From assembly GCA_963825645.1 (NCBI GenBank), contig CAWGTT010000002.1, positions 992,001 to 1,056,000 on the forward strand: a DNA stretch of 64,000 bases, read 5' to 3'. The stretch comes from JADJPO01 sp963825645. Its GTDB lineage: Bacteria > Actinomycetota > Actinomycetes > Actinomycetales > Kineosporiaceae. This document shows, piece after piece, positions 45,752 through 55,163 of this stretch. The notes beneath the pieces are model-generated. The model had not been told where the DNA came from. It searched no databases and saw only the letters and a program-made list of their open reading frames with translations. Both the position numbers and the translations under genes were made by a program. Position 1 is the stretch's first letter; each line of letters starts with the position of its first letter.

Positions 45752-46648
45752 GTGAAGCCATCTCCGTTCGCCTACCACCGCCCGGCCGGCGTGGCGCAGG
45801 CGCTCGACGTCCTCGCCGGGGTCGGCGCCGACGGCAAGGTCCTGGCCGGCGGGCAGAGCCTGATCCCGATGCTGAACATGCGCCTGGCGGCACCGGCCGC
45901 GTTGGTGGACATCAACGGACTGCAGGAGCTGGCCTACGTGCGCAGCGACAGCGACGGCGTTCGAGTGGGCGCCCTCGCCCGGCACGCGGAGGTCGAACGC
46001 GACGTGGCGGCGGCCCGCGTCCAGCCGCTGCTGCGGCGCGCGCTGCGGCTGGTGGCGCACCCGACCATCCGCAACCGTGGCACGACCGTCGGCAGCCTCG
46101 CCCACGCCGACCCGTCCGGCGAGATGACCGCGGTGCTGTCACTACTCGGCGGCTCAGTCGCGCTGGCCTCCTCCGGCGGGCGACGGACCGTCGATGCCCG
46201 CGACTTCTTCCTCGGCCCGCTGGAGTCTGCGGTGGCGCCGGACGAGCTGGCGGTGGAGGCCCTCTTCCCGGCTCTGCCGCCGCGCTCGGGCAGCGCCTTC
46301 GTCGAGGTGGCCCGGCGGCACGGCGACTACGCCCTGTGCGGCGTCGGCGCCACGGTGACCCTGGACGAGTCCGCCGCGGTGCGCACCGCGCGCCTGGCCT
46401 ACATCTCCATGGGGATCACCCCACTGGTCGTCGACGTCAGCGAGACGGCCGGGGACTGGGGGGCGGCACTCGGGGTGGCCGATGCGCGACTGGACCCCGA
46501 GGGCGACATCCACGCCAGCGCGGACTACCGCCGTCATCTCGCCCACGTTCTGACCACGCGGGCGCTCCGCGCGGCAGAGGCGGACGCCAGGGCGGCTGTG
46601 CCGGCGGATGCACGCGAGGGCGGCGACGAGCAGGAGGCGACACCGTGA
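45752..46648 (+). CDS. Molybdenum hydroxylase, FAD-binding subunit (CoxM/CutM type)
   Basis: The 298-residue protein contains VLAGGQSLIPMLNMRLAAPA (FAD pyrophosphate binding) and HPTIRNRGTTVGSLAHADPS (second FAD motif), with a CO-dehydrogenase-flavoprotein C-terminal domain. It passes electrons from the Fe-S subunit to an acceptor. GTG 45752 follows AGGAGG at a good distance. It opens a ten-gene operon; its stop overlaps the Fe-S subunit start. Confidence 0.93.
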   Translation: MKPSPFAYHRPAGVAQALDVLAGVGADGKVLAGGQSLIPMLNMRLAAPAALVDINGLQELAYVRSDSDGVRVGALARHAEVERDVAAARVQPLLRRALRLVAHPTIRNRGTTVGSLAHADPSGEMTAVLSLLGGSVALASSGGRRTVDARDFFLGPLESAVAPDELAVEALFPALPPRSGSAFVEVARRHGDYALCGVGATVTLDESAAVRTARLAYISMGITPLVVDVSETAGDWGAALGVADARLDPEGDIHASADYRRHLAHVLTTRALRAAEADARAAVPADAREGGDEQEATP

Positions 46649-47145
46649 CCGAGCAGCCCGTCGAGGTGGTACTCACCGTGAACGGCGTGCCGCGTCGGGC
46701 GCAAGTGCCGCCGCGCCGCCTGCTCTCCGACGTCCTGCGCCACGACCTGCGCCTGACCGGCACCCACGTCGGGTGCGAGCACGGAGTCTGCGGCGCGTGC
46801 ACGGTGCTGCTGGACGGAGCTCCCGTGCGGTCCTGCCTGGCGTTCGCGGTGTCCGTCCACGGTCAGGAGGTGACCACGGTCGAGGGTCTGGTCGGGCCGG
46901 ACGGCGCGCTGCACCCGGTGCAGCAGGCCTTCCGCGAGTGCCACGGCCTGCAGTGCGGCTTCTGCACCCCGGGTTTCATCACGACGGTGGCCGCCTACCT
47001 GGAGGAGAACCCGGACCCGAGCGAGGATGAGGCCCGGGAGGCCATCGCCGGCAACCTGTGCCGGTGCACGGGCTACCAGAACATCGTGGCGTCGGTGCGA
47101 CGCGCCGCCGAGATCCGCCGCGAGCGACGGGGGCCGACGCCATGA
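46645..47145 (+). CDS. Molybdenum hydroxylase, 2x[2Fe-2S] subunit (CoxS type)
   Basis: The 166-residue protein has the plant-ferredoxin-like cluster Cys44, Cys49, Cys52, Cys64 (GCEHGVCGACTVLL) and the second cluster Cys104, Cys107, Cys139, Cys141 (CGFCTPG and NLCRCTGY). It conducts electrons from the Mo centre to FAD. The GTG start and the stop each overlap the neighbours by 4 bases. Confidence 0.96.
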   Translation: MTEQPVEVVLTVNGVPRRAQVPPRRLLSDVLRHDLRLTGTHVGCEHGVCGACTVLLDGAPVRSCLAFAVSVHGQEVTTVEGLVGPDGALHPVQQAFRECHGLQCGFCTPGFITTVAAYLEENPDPSEDEAREAIAGNLCRCTGYQNIVASVRRAAEIRRERRGPTP

Positions 47146-49568
47146 CCACTCGCCAGTTCGGCGCCCCGGTACTGCGCACCGAGGACCTACGCCTGGTCGT
47201 CGGTGGCGGCCGATACCTGGACGACCTGGGTCACGAGGCGCTCGCCGCGGCGTTCGTGCGCAGCCCGCACGCCCACGCCCGGATCCTCGACATCGACGTC
47301 ACCGCCGCCCTGGACGTCGAGGGCCTGGTCGCCGTCTACACCCACGAGGACCTGCCCGGGCCGGTGGGCCAGCCGTTGCCGCTGCTCATCCCGCACCCGT
47401 CGCTGACGCACGGCCGCACCGCGTACGCGCTGGCCAAGGACGTCGTCCACCACGTCGGCGAGGCGGTGGTCATGGTGGTCGCCGAGGACCGCTACGTCGC
47501 CGAGGACGCGGCCGAGCGCATCCGGGTGACCTACGAGCCACTGCCTGCCGTCGTCGGCGTCGCGGCCGCCCGGGACGCCGAGAGCGCCGTCCACCCGGAC
47601 GTGCCGGACAACGTCGCGGCGCACGTCGTCCAAGAGACAGGCGACGTCGAGGCGGCGCTCGCCGCCGCCCCGCACGTGCTCGACCTCGACCTGGAGATCG
47701 AGCGCAGCGCATCCACGCCGATGGAGGGCCGGGGCGTGTACGCGCGCTGGGACGGCGCCGAGGGCGCCCTGCGCATCTACTCCTCCACGCAGACCTCGAC
47801 CGGCGTGCGGGCGGCCGTGGCCGCCCGGCTGGGCCTACCGCTGGGCAAGGTCGAGTGCATCGCCCCGGACGTCGGCGGGGGCTTCGGAGTCAAGATCGTG
47901 CACCCATGGCCGGAGGAGGTGATGGTCTGCTTCGCCGCCCGCGCGCTGGACCGTGAGGTCAAGTGGGTCGAGGACCGGCGCGAGCACTTCATCGCCTCGG
48001 CGCACGAGCGTGGCCAGCTCCAGCACGTCAGGGTCGGCTTCGACGACGACGGGCGCCTGCTCGCGCTGGACGTGAGGTTCTGGCACGACAACGGCGCGTA
48101 CACGCCGTACGGCCTAATCGTCCCGATCGTCACCTCGACACAGCTGCTCGGGCCCTACAAGCCGGACGTCTACCGGTGCGAGTTCTCCTCGCTCTACACC
48201 AACACCGTCATGGTCACGCCCTATCGCGGAGCCGGGCGCCCGCAAGGGGTCTTCGCGATGGAGCGCACCATGGACGCGATCGCCGACGAGCTCGGGCTGG
48301 ACCGTGCCGACGTCCGCTCACGCAACTTCATCCAGCCCGAGGAGATGCCCTACGACCAGGGCCTGACCTTCCAGGACGGCCGACCGCTGATCTACGACTC
48401 CGGCGACTTTCCGGCGTCGCTGAAGAAGCTGAAGGACCTCGTCGGATGGGACGACTTCGCGGACCTGCGTGAGCGGGCCCGCGGCGAGGGGCGCACGGTC
48501 GGCATCGGGCTGGCCTGCTACGTCGAGGGCACCGGCGTGGGGCCGTACGAGGGCGGGCACGTGCAGGTCGGCACGGACGGCACGGTGACGGTGGCCACCG
48601 GGCTGACCACCCAGGGGCAGGGCCACTACACCTCTTTCGCCCAGATCGTCGCCGACGAGCTCGGCGTGCCGTTCGAGGACATCGAGGTGACCACCGGCGA
48701 CACCCGCCGGTTCGCCTACGCGGTCGGAACGTTCGCCTCCCGGGCGGCCGTGATGTCCGGCTCGGCGATCGCGCTGGCCGCGCGCAGGGTGCGGGACAAG
48801 GCGCTGCGGGTGGCGGGCAACGCGCTCGAGGTCGACCCGGGTGACCTGGAGATCGTTGAGGGTGTCGTGCGGGTCAAGGGCAGCCCGGATGCCTCCATCG
48901 CACTGTCGACGGTGGCCGTGCTGTCCAACCCGCTACGGTACGCCTTCGACGAGGCGTCGCAGGCGGCCACCCAGTTCGCCGTCGGTGACACCACCACGGC
49001 GCCGGTGGCCGAGGACGACGAGCCGGGCCTGGAGGGCACCGACTTCTATTCGCCGATGCGGGCGACCTTCGCCAACGGGATGCACGCCGTCATCGTGGAG
49101 ACCGACCCCGACACCGCCGAGGTGAGGATTCTGCGCTACTGCGTCGTCCACGACTGCGGGCGCCTGATCAACCCGATGATCGTCGAGGGCCAGGTCCACG
49201 GCGGCGTCGCCCAGGGCGTCGGCGGCGCGTTGTACGAGCGCATGGAGTACGACGAGAACGGCCAGCTGCTCAACGCGTCGTTCATGGACTTCCTGATGCC
49301 CTACGCCAGCGAGGTGCCCACCATCGAGGTCGACCACCTGGAGACCCCGTCGCCGCTGAACCCGTTGGGGATCAAGGGCGCCGGCGAGGCGGGCGTCATC
49401 CCGGTCTCGGCCGCGATCGCCGCGGCGATCGAGGACGCCGAGGGCTTCCGGATCACTCGCATGCCGATCTCGCCCAGCGAGCTGTACGACCTGCGACGGC
49501 GGTTCGTCGCCGGACAGCTCGACCCACTGCCGGGCCGTGACGGTCACACCATGAGGGAGAACCGATGA
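47142..49568 (+). CDS. Molybdenum hydroxylase, large Mo-cofactor subunit
   Basis: The 808-residue protein has the aldehyde oxidase/xanthine dehydrogenase fold with APDVGGGFGVKIVHPWPEEV, VTPYRGAGRPQGVFAMERTM, TTQGQGHYTSFAQIVADELG and the C-terminal KGAGEAGVIPVSAAIAAAIE with the catalytic Glu. The active-site loop is YRGAGR, not the YRCSFR of CO dehydrogenase, so CO oxidation is unlikely and hydroxylation of an N-heterocycle is expected. Together with the barbiturase-family gene, a uracil/thymine dehydrogenase role is the best guess. Confidence 0.93.
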   Translation: MTTRQFGAPVLRTEDLRLVVGGGRYLDDLGHEALAAAFVRSPHAHARILDIDVTAALDVEGLVAVYTHEDLPGPVGQPLPLLIPHPSLTHGRTAYALAKDVVHHVGEAVVMVVAEDRYVAEDAAERIRVTYEPLPAVVGVAAARDAESAVHPDVPDNVAAHVVQETGDVEAALAAAPHVLDLDLEIERSASTPMEGRGVYARWDGAEGALRIYSSTQTSTGVRAAVAARLGLPLGKVECIAPDVGGGFGVKIVHPWPEEVMVCFAARALDREVKWVEDRREHFIASAHERGQLQHVRVGFDDDGRLLALDVRFWHDNGAYTPYGLIVPIVTSTQLLGPYKPDVYRCEFSSLYTNTVMVTPYRGAGRPQGVFAMERTMDAIADELGLDRADVRSRNFIQPEEMPYDQGLTFQDGRPLIYDSGDFPASLKKLKDLVGWDDFADLRERARGEGRTVGIGLACYVEGTGVGPYEGGHVQVGTDGTVTVATGLTTQGQGHYTSFAQIVADELGVPFEDIEVTTGDTRRFAYAVGTFASRAAVMSGSAIALAARRVRDKALRVAGNALEVDPGDLEIVEGVVRVKGSPDASIALSTVAVLSNPLRYAFDEASQAATQFAVGDTTTAPVAEDDEPGLEGTDFYSPMRATFANGMHAVIVETDPDTAEVRILRYCVVHDCGRLINPMIVEGQVHGGVAQGVGGALYERMEYDENGQLLNASFMDFLMPYASEVPTIEVDHLETPSPLNPLGIKGAGEAGVIPVSAAIAAAIEDAEGFRITRMPISPSELYDLRRRFVAGQLDPLPGRDGHTMRENR

Positions 49569-50212
49569 AGATCAGCGGCATGGTGATGCTGAACGCTCCC
49601 ATCGACCGGGTCTGGCAGGCGCTGAACGATCCGGCGGTACTCGTCGCGACCATCCCGGGCTGCGAGCGACTCGAAGAGATCGGACAGGATCGCTACCGGA
49701 TGACCGTGACCGCGGGCGTGGCGTCGATCAAGGGCACCTACCTGGGTGACGTAGCGCTGGCCGACCAACGGCCGCCGGGCTCCTTCACGCTCAAGGCCAA
49801 CGGCGCGGGCGCCCCGGGCACCGTCGACGCCGACATCACGGTCCGCCTGGACGCCGACGGGGACGCCGTCACCAGGCTCACCTACGACGCCGACGCCGTC
49901 GTCGGCGGCATGATCGGCGGCGTCGGTCAGCGGATGCTCACCGGGGTGGCGAAGAAGACCGCGGGCGAGTTCTTCCAGGCCGTCGACGACGTGCTGACCG
50001 GCAAGGCGCCCGTAGCGGGCGCTCCCGTGCTCGCTCCTGCCGTGGCCCCGGCCGCCGGCGCCGCGCGGGCCGTGCCCGGGGTCTTCGAGACACCTAGGGC
50101 GGCGGCGGCCGGTCCCGGCGGCACGCCTGACGTCGTCAAGGGCGCCCTCGTCGGCGCCGCGATCGCCCTGGCCGGCGTCGTCGTCGGCGCCCTGATCGCC
50201 CGTCGCCGCTGA
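49565..50212 (+). CDS. CoxG-like SRPBCC protein with C-terminal membrane anchor
   Basis: The 215-residue protein begins MKISGMVMLNAPIDRVWQAL, NDPAVLVATIPGCERLEEIG, a CoxG/START-like lipid- or quinone-binding fold (about 1-145). An Ala/Pro linker leads to a hydrophobic end (VKGALVGAAIALAGVVVGAL) with RRR. Family members tether molybdenum hydroxylases to the membrane, probably near quinones. The ATG overlaps the large-subunit stop. Confidence 0.9.
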   Translation: MKISGMVMLNAPIDRVWQALNDPAVLVATIPGCERLEEIGQDRYRMTVTAGVASIKGTYLGDVALADQRPPGSFTLKANGAGAPGTVDADITVRLDADGDAVTRLTYDADAVVGGMIGGVGQRMLTGVAKKTAGEFFQAVDDVLTGKAPVAGAPVLAPAVAPAAGAARAVPGVFETPRAAAAGPGGTPDVVKGALVGAAIALAGVVVGALIARRR

Positions 50213-50245
50213 CCTGATCATGCGAAGGAACCGGACGGAGCCGTC

Positions 50246-51154
50246 ATGAGAGCTTTTACCGCCGCCGCGATCCAGCTCGCCCCCGCCCCCGGGCCGCTGA
50301 CCGAGGAGTCGGTGACAGCCAACGCGGCCAAGGCCGTCGACTGGGTCGAGCGCTGCGTCGCGGCCACCGGCGCCGAGCTGGTCGTGCTCCCGGAGTCGCA
50401 GACCACCGGGTTCAGGCCCGGCTGCCCACCGGTTCGGCTGTGGGACCTCGTGTCCGACGTCCCCGGCCCGGTCACGGCCCCGGTGCAGGACGCGGCCCGA
50501 CGCCTGGGCGTGCACATCGTCCTGGGCACCTACGAGCGCGGCCCGGAGCGCGGAGTCGTCTACAACGCCTCGGCTCTGATCGGCCCGTCAGGCGACGTCC
50601 TCGGGGTGTATCGCAAGACCCATCCGTTCGACGACGAGATGCGCTCGAAGGGAGGCTGGGTCACCCCCGGCGACGAGGTCTGCGTCGTCGACACCGAGCT
50701 CGGCCGGATCGGCATGGTGATCTGCTTCGACGGCGACTACCCCGAGCTGGCGCGCATCCAGGCGGTCCGGGGGGCGCAGGTCATCGTGCGGCCCTCTGCG
50801 CTGCTGCGCTCGGCGGACATCTGGGAGCTGACCTGCCGGGCCCGGGCCTACGACAACCATGTGTACGTGATCGGTGCCAACGCGACCGGGATCGACCCGG
50901 GTGGGCTGCTCTACTTCGGGAACTCGCTCATCGTCACCCCGGTCGCCGAGGTGGTGGCACGCGCCGCGACGCACGAGTGCTGGGTCTCGGCCCGGCTCGA
51001 CCCCGACCGGGCCATGGTGTCACTGACTCCCGGGTCCAGCGTCCCGCAGGTCTTCGACCACCTGGCCGACCGCAACCTCGACCTGATCCGGCGCTACGCC
51101 GACGACCTGCAGCGGCCGGCCCGCACGGCCTTCCCGCACAAGCACACGTCGTGA
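50246..51154 (+). CDS. Nitrilase-superfamily amidohydrolase
   Basis: The 302-residue protein has the Glu-Lys-Cys triad: Glu50 (VVLPESQTTG), Lys124 (YRKTHPFDDE) and Cys160 (GMVICFDGDYPE). It hydrolyses a C-N bond, probably an amide or carbamoyl amide. In this operon the plausible substrates are malonamate (giving malonate and ammonia) or ureidomalonate; the sequence does not decide. The ATG has GGAG upstream, 33 bases after the coxG-like stop, and the stop overlaps hyuA. Confidence 0.9.
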   Translation: MRAFTAAAIQLAPAPGPLTEESVTANAAKAVDWVERCVAATGAELVVLPESQTTGFRPGCPPVRLWDLVSDVPGPVTAPVQDAARRLGVHIVLGTYERGPERGVVYNASALIGPSGDVLGVYRKTHPFDDEMRSKGGWVTPGDEVCVVDTELGRIGMVICFDGDYPELARIQAVRGAQVIVRPSALLRSADIWELTCRARAYDNHVYVIGANATGIDPGGLLYFGNSLIVTPVAEVVARAATHECWVSARLDPDRAMVSLTPGSSVPQVFDHLADRNLDLIRRYADDLQRPARTAFPHKHTS

Positions 51155-53253
51155 CGCGCCGCATCCGCATCGGCATCGACACCGGCGGTACCTTCACCGA
51201 CGTCGTCGCCGTCGATGAGCAGACCGGTGAGCTCGCCACGACCAAGACGCCGTCCACGCCGGCGGACCCGGCCGAGGGCTTCATGACCGGCGTGCACAGA
51301 GTGCTCAGGCAGCTCGACCTGGACGGCGACGCGGTGGCGGCGGTGAGTCACGGCACCACGGTGGCGACGAACACCCTGCTTGAGGGAAAGGTCGGCAGCC
51401 TCGGCTTCATCACCACCGAGGGCTACGAGCAGATGCTCGAGATCGCTCGCCAGTCCGTGCCCGACGGCTACGGCAACAGCTACTTCTGGGTGAAACCTCC
51501 GCGCATCGTCCCGGCCGACCGGGTGCGGACGGTCAGGGGCCGGCTGGCGGTCGACGGCAGCGAGATCCGCCCCTTCGACGAGGAGTCGGCGGTGGCCGCC
51601 GCGCGCTTCTTCCGCGACCGCGCCATCGCGACGATCGGCGTGTGCCTCCTGCATTCCTACGCCAACCCCGACCACGAGCGGCGCATGCTCGAGGTGCTTC
51701 ACCGTGAGCACCCCGGCGCGACGGTGTCGATCTCGAGTGACGTGCTGCGCGAGTACCGCGAGTACGAGCGCAGCATCACCACCCTGGTCGACGCCGCGGT
51801 CAAGCCCCACATCCAGCGTTACGTCGCCACCGTCAAAGGCCGCCTCGACGCCTTCACCACGGACGAGAATGCCGCGACGCCGCGCGCAGTGCCGTTCTAC
51901 GTCATGAAGTCCAACGGCGGCGTCCTGTCCGCCGCCGAGGTCGTGCACCAGCCGATCACCACGGTGCTGTCGGGTCCGGCGGCGGGCGCCCTCGGCGCGG
52001 CCGTGGTGGCGCAGCGGGCCGGGGTGTCCAGGGTGCTGACGCTGGACGGCGGCGGGACGTCCACCGACGTCACGGTCGTCATCGACGGCCACCCGGCGCT
52101 GACCACCGAGGGCAGGGTCGGGGCGTTCCCCACCAAGACCCCGATGATCGACGTGGTGACCGTCGGCGCCGGCGGCGGCTCGATCGCGTGGATCAGCCCC
52201 GAGGGAACCCTGAAGGTCGGGCCGCAGTCCGCCGGGGCGGACCCCGGTCCCCTGTGCTACGGCCGAGGTGGCCTGGAGCCGACCATCACCGACGCCCACG
52301 TTCTGCTGGGGCGGATCCCCCCGCACCTGCTCGGCGGTGAGATCCCGCTGGACGTCGCCGCCGCCGGTGAGGGTGTGGCGCACTTGGCCGGCACGCTCGG
52401 CCTCGGCCTCGAGCAGTGCGCCGCCGGCATCCTGGAGATCTCGGCGTGGAAGGCGGCCAACGCGCTGCGCCAGGTCACCGTCCAACGCGGCCTCGACGTC
52501 CGCGACTTCACGCTGGTCACCTTCGGCGGCTCCGGGCCGCTGCTCGCCTGCCGGCTGGTCGACGTCCTCGGGCTCGCCGGCGTGCTGGTCCCCATGAACC
52601 CCGGGAACCTGTCGGCCTACGGACTGCTCACCGTCGACGTGCGCAACGACGACGTCCGGACGGCGGTCAGCCGTCACAGCGGGCTCGACCTGGCGGCAGT
52701 GCAGCAGGTGCTCGACGCGCTGGCCGCCGACGCCGACGCCGCTCTGGCCCGCGAGGGCTTCGGCGAGGGCGAGCGTCGCTTCGGGCGAACCGCCGACCTG
52801 CGCTACTACGGGCAGGCCTTCGAGGTGCGCGTCGAGGTGCCCGACGGACCGGTGACCCGCGAGCTGGTCGACGTGGTGGCCGGCCGCTTCCATGACGCGC
52901 ACCGCGCCCTGTACGGCTACGACTTCCGCGGCGACGACCGGCAGGAGGTCGAGTGGGTCAACCTCCGGGTCACCGGGGTCGGGCCCATCCGCACGCCGGA
53001 GCTCCGTGAGATCGCCGCCGGCACCGGCGCCGAACGCGCACGCACGGGTAGGCGCCGGGTGTTCTTCGACGACTGGCTCGACGCCGGCGTCTACGACCGT
53101 GCGCTGCTCGGCGCCGGGGACCTCGTCGAGGGGCCCGCGGTGCTCGAGGAGTTCAGCTCCACGGTCCCGGTCCACCCGGGCTTCCGGGCCGACGTCGATC
53201 GCTGGGGCAACGTCGTGATCGGCCGCTCGACGACCGTGCCGCAGACCCGATGA
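51151..53253 (+). CDS. hyuA: Hydantoinase/oxoprolinase family subunit A (HyuA-like)
   Basis: The 700-residue protein begins TRRIRIGIDTGGTFTDVVAV, an ASKHA-type phosphate-binding motif, and contains HGTTVATNTLLEGKVGSLGF, VLSGPAAGALGAAVVAQRAG, LDGGGTSTDVTVV and a C-terminal HyuA domain. With HyuB it forms an ATP-dependent enzyme that opens or carboxylates cyclic amides or ketones. Its target in this pathway is open: ring opening of a pyrimidine derivative or activation of an amide. The GTG start overlaps the nitrilase stop. Confidence 0.92.
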   Translation: MTRRIRIGIDTGGTFTDVVAVDEQTGELATTKTPSTPADPAEGFMTGVHRVLRQLDLDGDAVAAVSHGTTVATNTLLEGKVGSLGFITTEGYEQMLEIARQSVPDGYGNSYFWVKPPRIVPADRVRTVRGRLAVDGSEIRPFDEESAVAAARFFRDRAIATIGVCLLHSYANPDHERRMLEVLHREHPGATVSISSDVLREYREYERSITTLVDAAVKPHIQRYVATVKGRLDAFTTDENAATPRAVPFYVMKSNGGVLSAAEVVHQPITTVLSGPAAGALGAAVVAQRAGVSRVLTLDGGGTSTDVTVVIDGHPALTTEGRVGAFPTKTPMIDVVTVGAGGGSIAWISPEGTLKVGPQSAGADPGPLCYGRGGLEPTITDAHVLLGRIPPHLLGGEIPLDVAAAGEGVAHLAGTLGLGLEQCAAGILEISAWKAANALRQVTVQRGLDVRDFTLVTFGGSGPLLACRLVDVLGLAGVLVPMNPGNLSAYGLLTVDVRNDDVRTAVSRHSGLDLAAVQQVLDALAADADAALAREGFGEGERRFGRTADLRYYGQAFEVRVEVPDGPVTRELVDVVAGRFHDAHRALYGYDFRGDDRQEVEWVNLRVTGVGPIRTPELREIAAGTGAERARTGRRRVFFDDWLDAGVYDRALLGAGDLVEGPAVLEEFSSTVPVHPGFRADVDRWGNVVIGRSTTVPQTR

Positions 53254-55163
53254 GCACGGGCAGCATGCCGCGGCGCCCCGTCGACCCGGTGATCGTCGAG
53301 ATCGTCGAGGGCTACCTCGCCTCGGTCGAGATGGAGGTCGAGACCGCGATCGGGCGGACCAGCCGCTCCCCCATGATCCGTGACGCGCACGACTTCCGCG
53401 CCGGGATCCACGACCGCCGCCTGCGCAAGCTGACCGGCCGGTCGTACTCCGCACTGGTGCACCCGGTCGTCCGGGACTACCCGCTGGAGGAGATGACGCC
53501 GGGCGACGTCTTCTTCCACAACGACGTCTACCTCTCCGAAGGGGGGATCGGCCACCTGCCGGACCTGTGCGTCACCGCACCGGTCTTCCACGACGGCGGC
53601 GACGGGCCGCAGGTCGTCGCCTTCGTCCAGGCGTTCGGCCACCACGACGACATCGGCGGCGCCGTGCCCGGATCGATGCCGAGCCACGCCACCAGCGTGT
53701 TCGAGGAGGGCCTGATGGTCCCCCCGATCCGGCTGTGGGACGCGGGCGTGCCGAACGAGGCTGCGCTCAAGATCATGACCCGCAACTCGCGGATGCCCGA
53801 GTCGCTCGCGGCCGACCTCGACGCCGAGTGCTCGGCCTGTTTGATGGGCGCGCGCCGCCTGAACGAGCTCTTCGAGCGCTATGGCAGGGACACCGTCGAG
53901 GCGTGCTTCGACGCGATCCTGGACCGGACCACCGAGACGTTCAGGCGCGAGCTCCTGGTGAAGATCCCGGACGGCGAGTACGTCTGGGAGGACTATGCCG
54001 AGCATGACGGTGTCGACGAGCCCCGGCTGCACGCCCAGCGGATCACCCTGACCAAGACCGGCCAGGACGGCGGGCGGCTGGTCATCGACTTCACCGGAAC
54101 CGGTCCGCAGGCCAAGGGTCCGATCAACCACTGCGGCGACTACGCCGACGGCAACTTCCTCGCCAAGTGGCTGGCGCCGATCCTGCGCAACCTCGCCGAC
54201 ACCCCCGAGCGGATGGCCGAGCTGGATGTCAACGAAGGGGTGGTCCCCCTCATCGAGATGCGCTTCCCGCCCAAGGGGACGCTGCTCACGCCGATCTTCC
54301 CCGCGCCCACCAACGCCCGCACCTTCGTGATCCTCCGGCTGCTCGGCGTCCTCGCGGGCGCCGTGGCCAAGGCGGTCGACGGGCGCATGCCGGCGGACCA
54401 GGAGACGATCCGCTACACCGGCGTGTACGGCACGGACGCGCAGGGGGAGCCGTACCTCATGCGTGAGGTGCTCGGCGGCGGCTCCGGCGGACGCCACTAC
54501 GCCGACGGCGAGGACACCATCCACGTCGTGCCCGACTCGCGGAACCTGCCCACCGAGTTCAGCGAGGCGCGGTTCCCGTTCGTGGTCGAGCGGCTCGGCC
54601 TTGCGGTCGACTCCGGGGGCCCGGGGCGCCACCGTGGCGGCCTGGGGTACGACAAACACATTCGGATGCTGCGCGACGCACACTTCATGTCCATCGCCGA
54701 CCGCTCGATCCTGTCGTGCTGGGGCGTCAAGGGTGGCCTGGCCGGCCGGCCGTTCCAGGTGGTGATCGACCCCGGCGGGCCGGGCGAACGCGAGGTCGAC
54801 GCCCTCGCCGACGACGAGCCGGTGAAAGCCGGCGAGGTGATCCGGATCCGCACCACCGGCGGTGGCGGATGGGGTGACCCGCTGGAGCGGCCGTACGAGG
54901 AGGTCGAGCGCGACCTTCGGTGGCGCAAGGTCTCGTTCGAGGGCGCGCTGGCTGGCTACGGGGTCCTCGCGTCGGGGCCGATCGACGACCCGGTGATCGA
55001 CGTCGCCGGATCGGACGCCGAACGCGCGCGGCGGCGAGCGGCGCGGACCGGCGACGAGCCGTTCTTCGACCGTGGTCCGGGCTACGCCCGGTTGTCCGGC
55101 GGCCGCACCCACGCGGAGGTCGACACCGTGGCCGGAGCCACAGGCACCCAGGAGGTCTCGTGA
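53250..55163 (+). CDS. hyuB: Hydantoinase/oxoprolinase family subunit B (HyuB-like)
   Basis: The 637-residue protein contains DPVIVEIVEGYLASVEMEVE, TPGDVFFHNDVYLSEGGIGH with metal-site residues, AFVQAFGHHDDIGGAVPGSM, FPAPTNARTFVILRLLGVLA and GGGGWGDPLERPYEEVERDL, all of the HyuB family. It partners the HyuA protein. The ATG overlaps the hyuA stop and the stop overlaps the CoA-transferase start, so stoichiometric expression is likely. Confidence 0.92.
   Translation: MSTGSMPRRPVDPVIVEIVEGYLASVEMEVETAIGRTSRSPMIRDAHDFRAGIHDRRLRKLTGRSYSALVHPVVRDYPLEEMTPGDVFFHNDVYLSEGGIGHLPDLCVTAPVFHDGGDGPQVVAFVQAFGHHDDIGGAVPGSMPSHATSVFEEGLMVPPIRLWDAGVPNEAALKIMTRNSRMPESLAADLDAECSACLMGARRLNELFERYGRDTVEACFDAILDRTTETFRRELLVKIPDGEYVWEDYAEHDGVDEPRLHAQRITLTKTGQDGGRLVIDFTGTGPQAKGPINHCGDYADGNFLAKWLAPILRNLADTPERMAELDVNEGVVPLIEMRFPPKGTLLTPIFPAPTNARTFVILRLLGVLAGAVAKAVDGRMPADQETIRYTGVYGTDAQGEPYLMREVLGGGSGGRHYADGEDTIHVVPDSRNLPTEFSEARFPFVVERLGLAVDSGGPGRHRGGLGYDKHIRMLRDAHFMSIADRSILSCWGVKGGLAGRPFQVVIDPGGPGEREVDALADDEPVKAGEVIRIRTTGGGGWGDPLERPYEEVERDLRWRKVSFEGALAGYGVLASGPIDDPVIDVAGSDAERARRRAARTGDEPFFDRGPGYARLSGGRTHAEVDTVAGATGTQEVS

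Noticed and set aside
47142..49568. Aerobic CO dehydrogenase large subunit
   Set aside because: The active-site loop is YRGAGR; form I CO dehydrogenase has YRCSFR. The surrounding operon is for nitrogen heterocycles.
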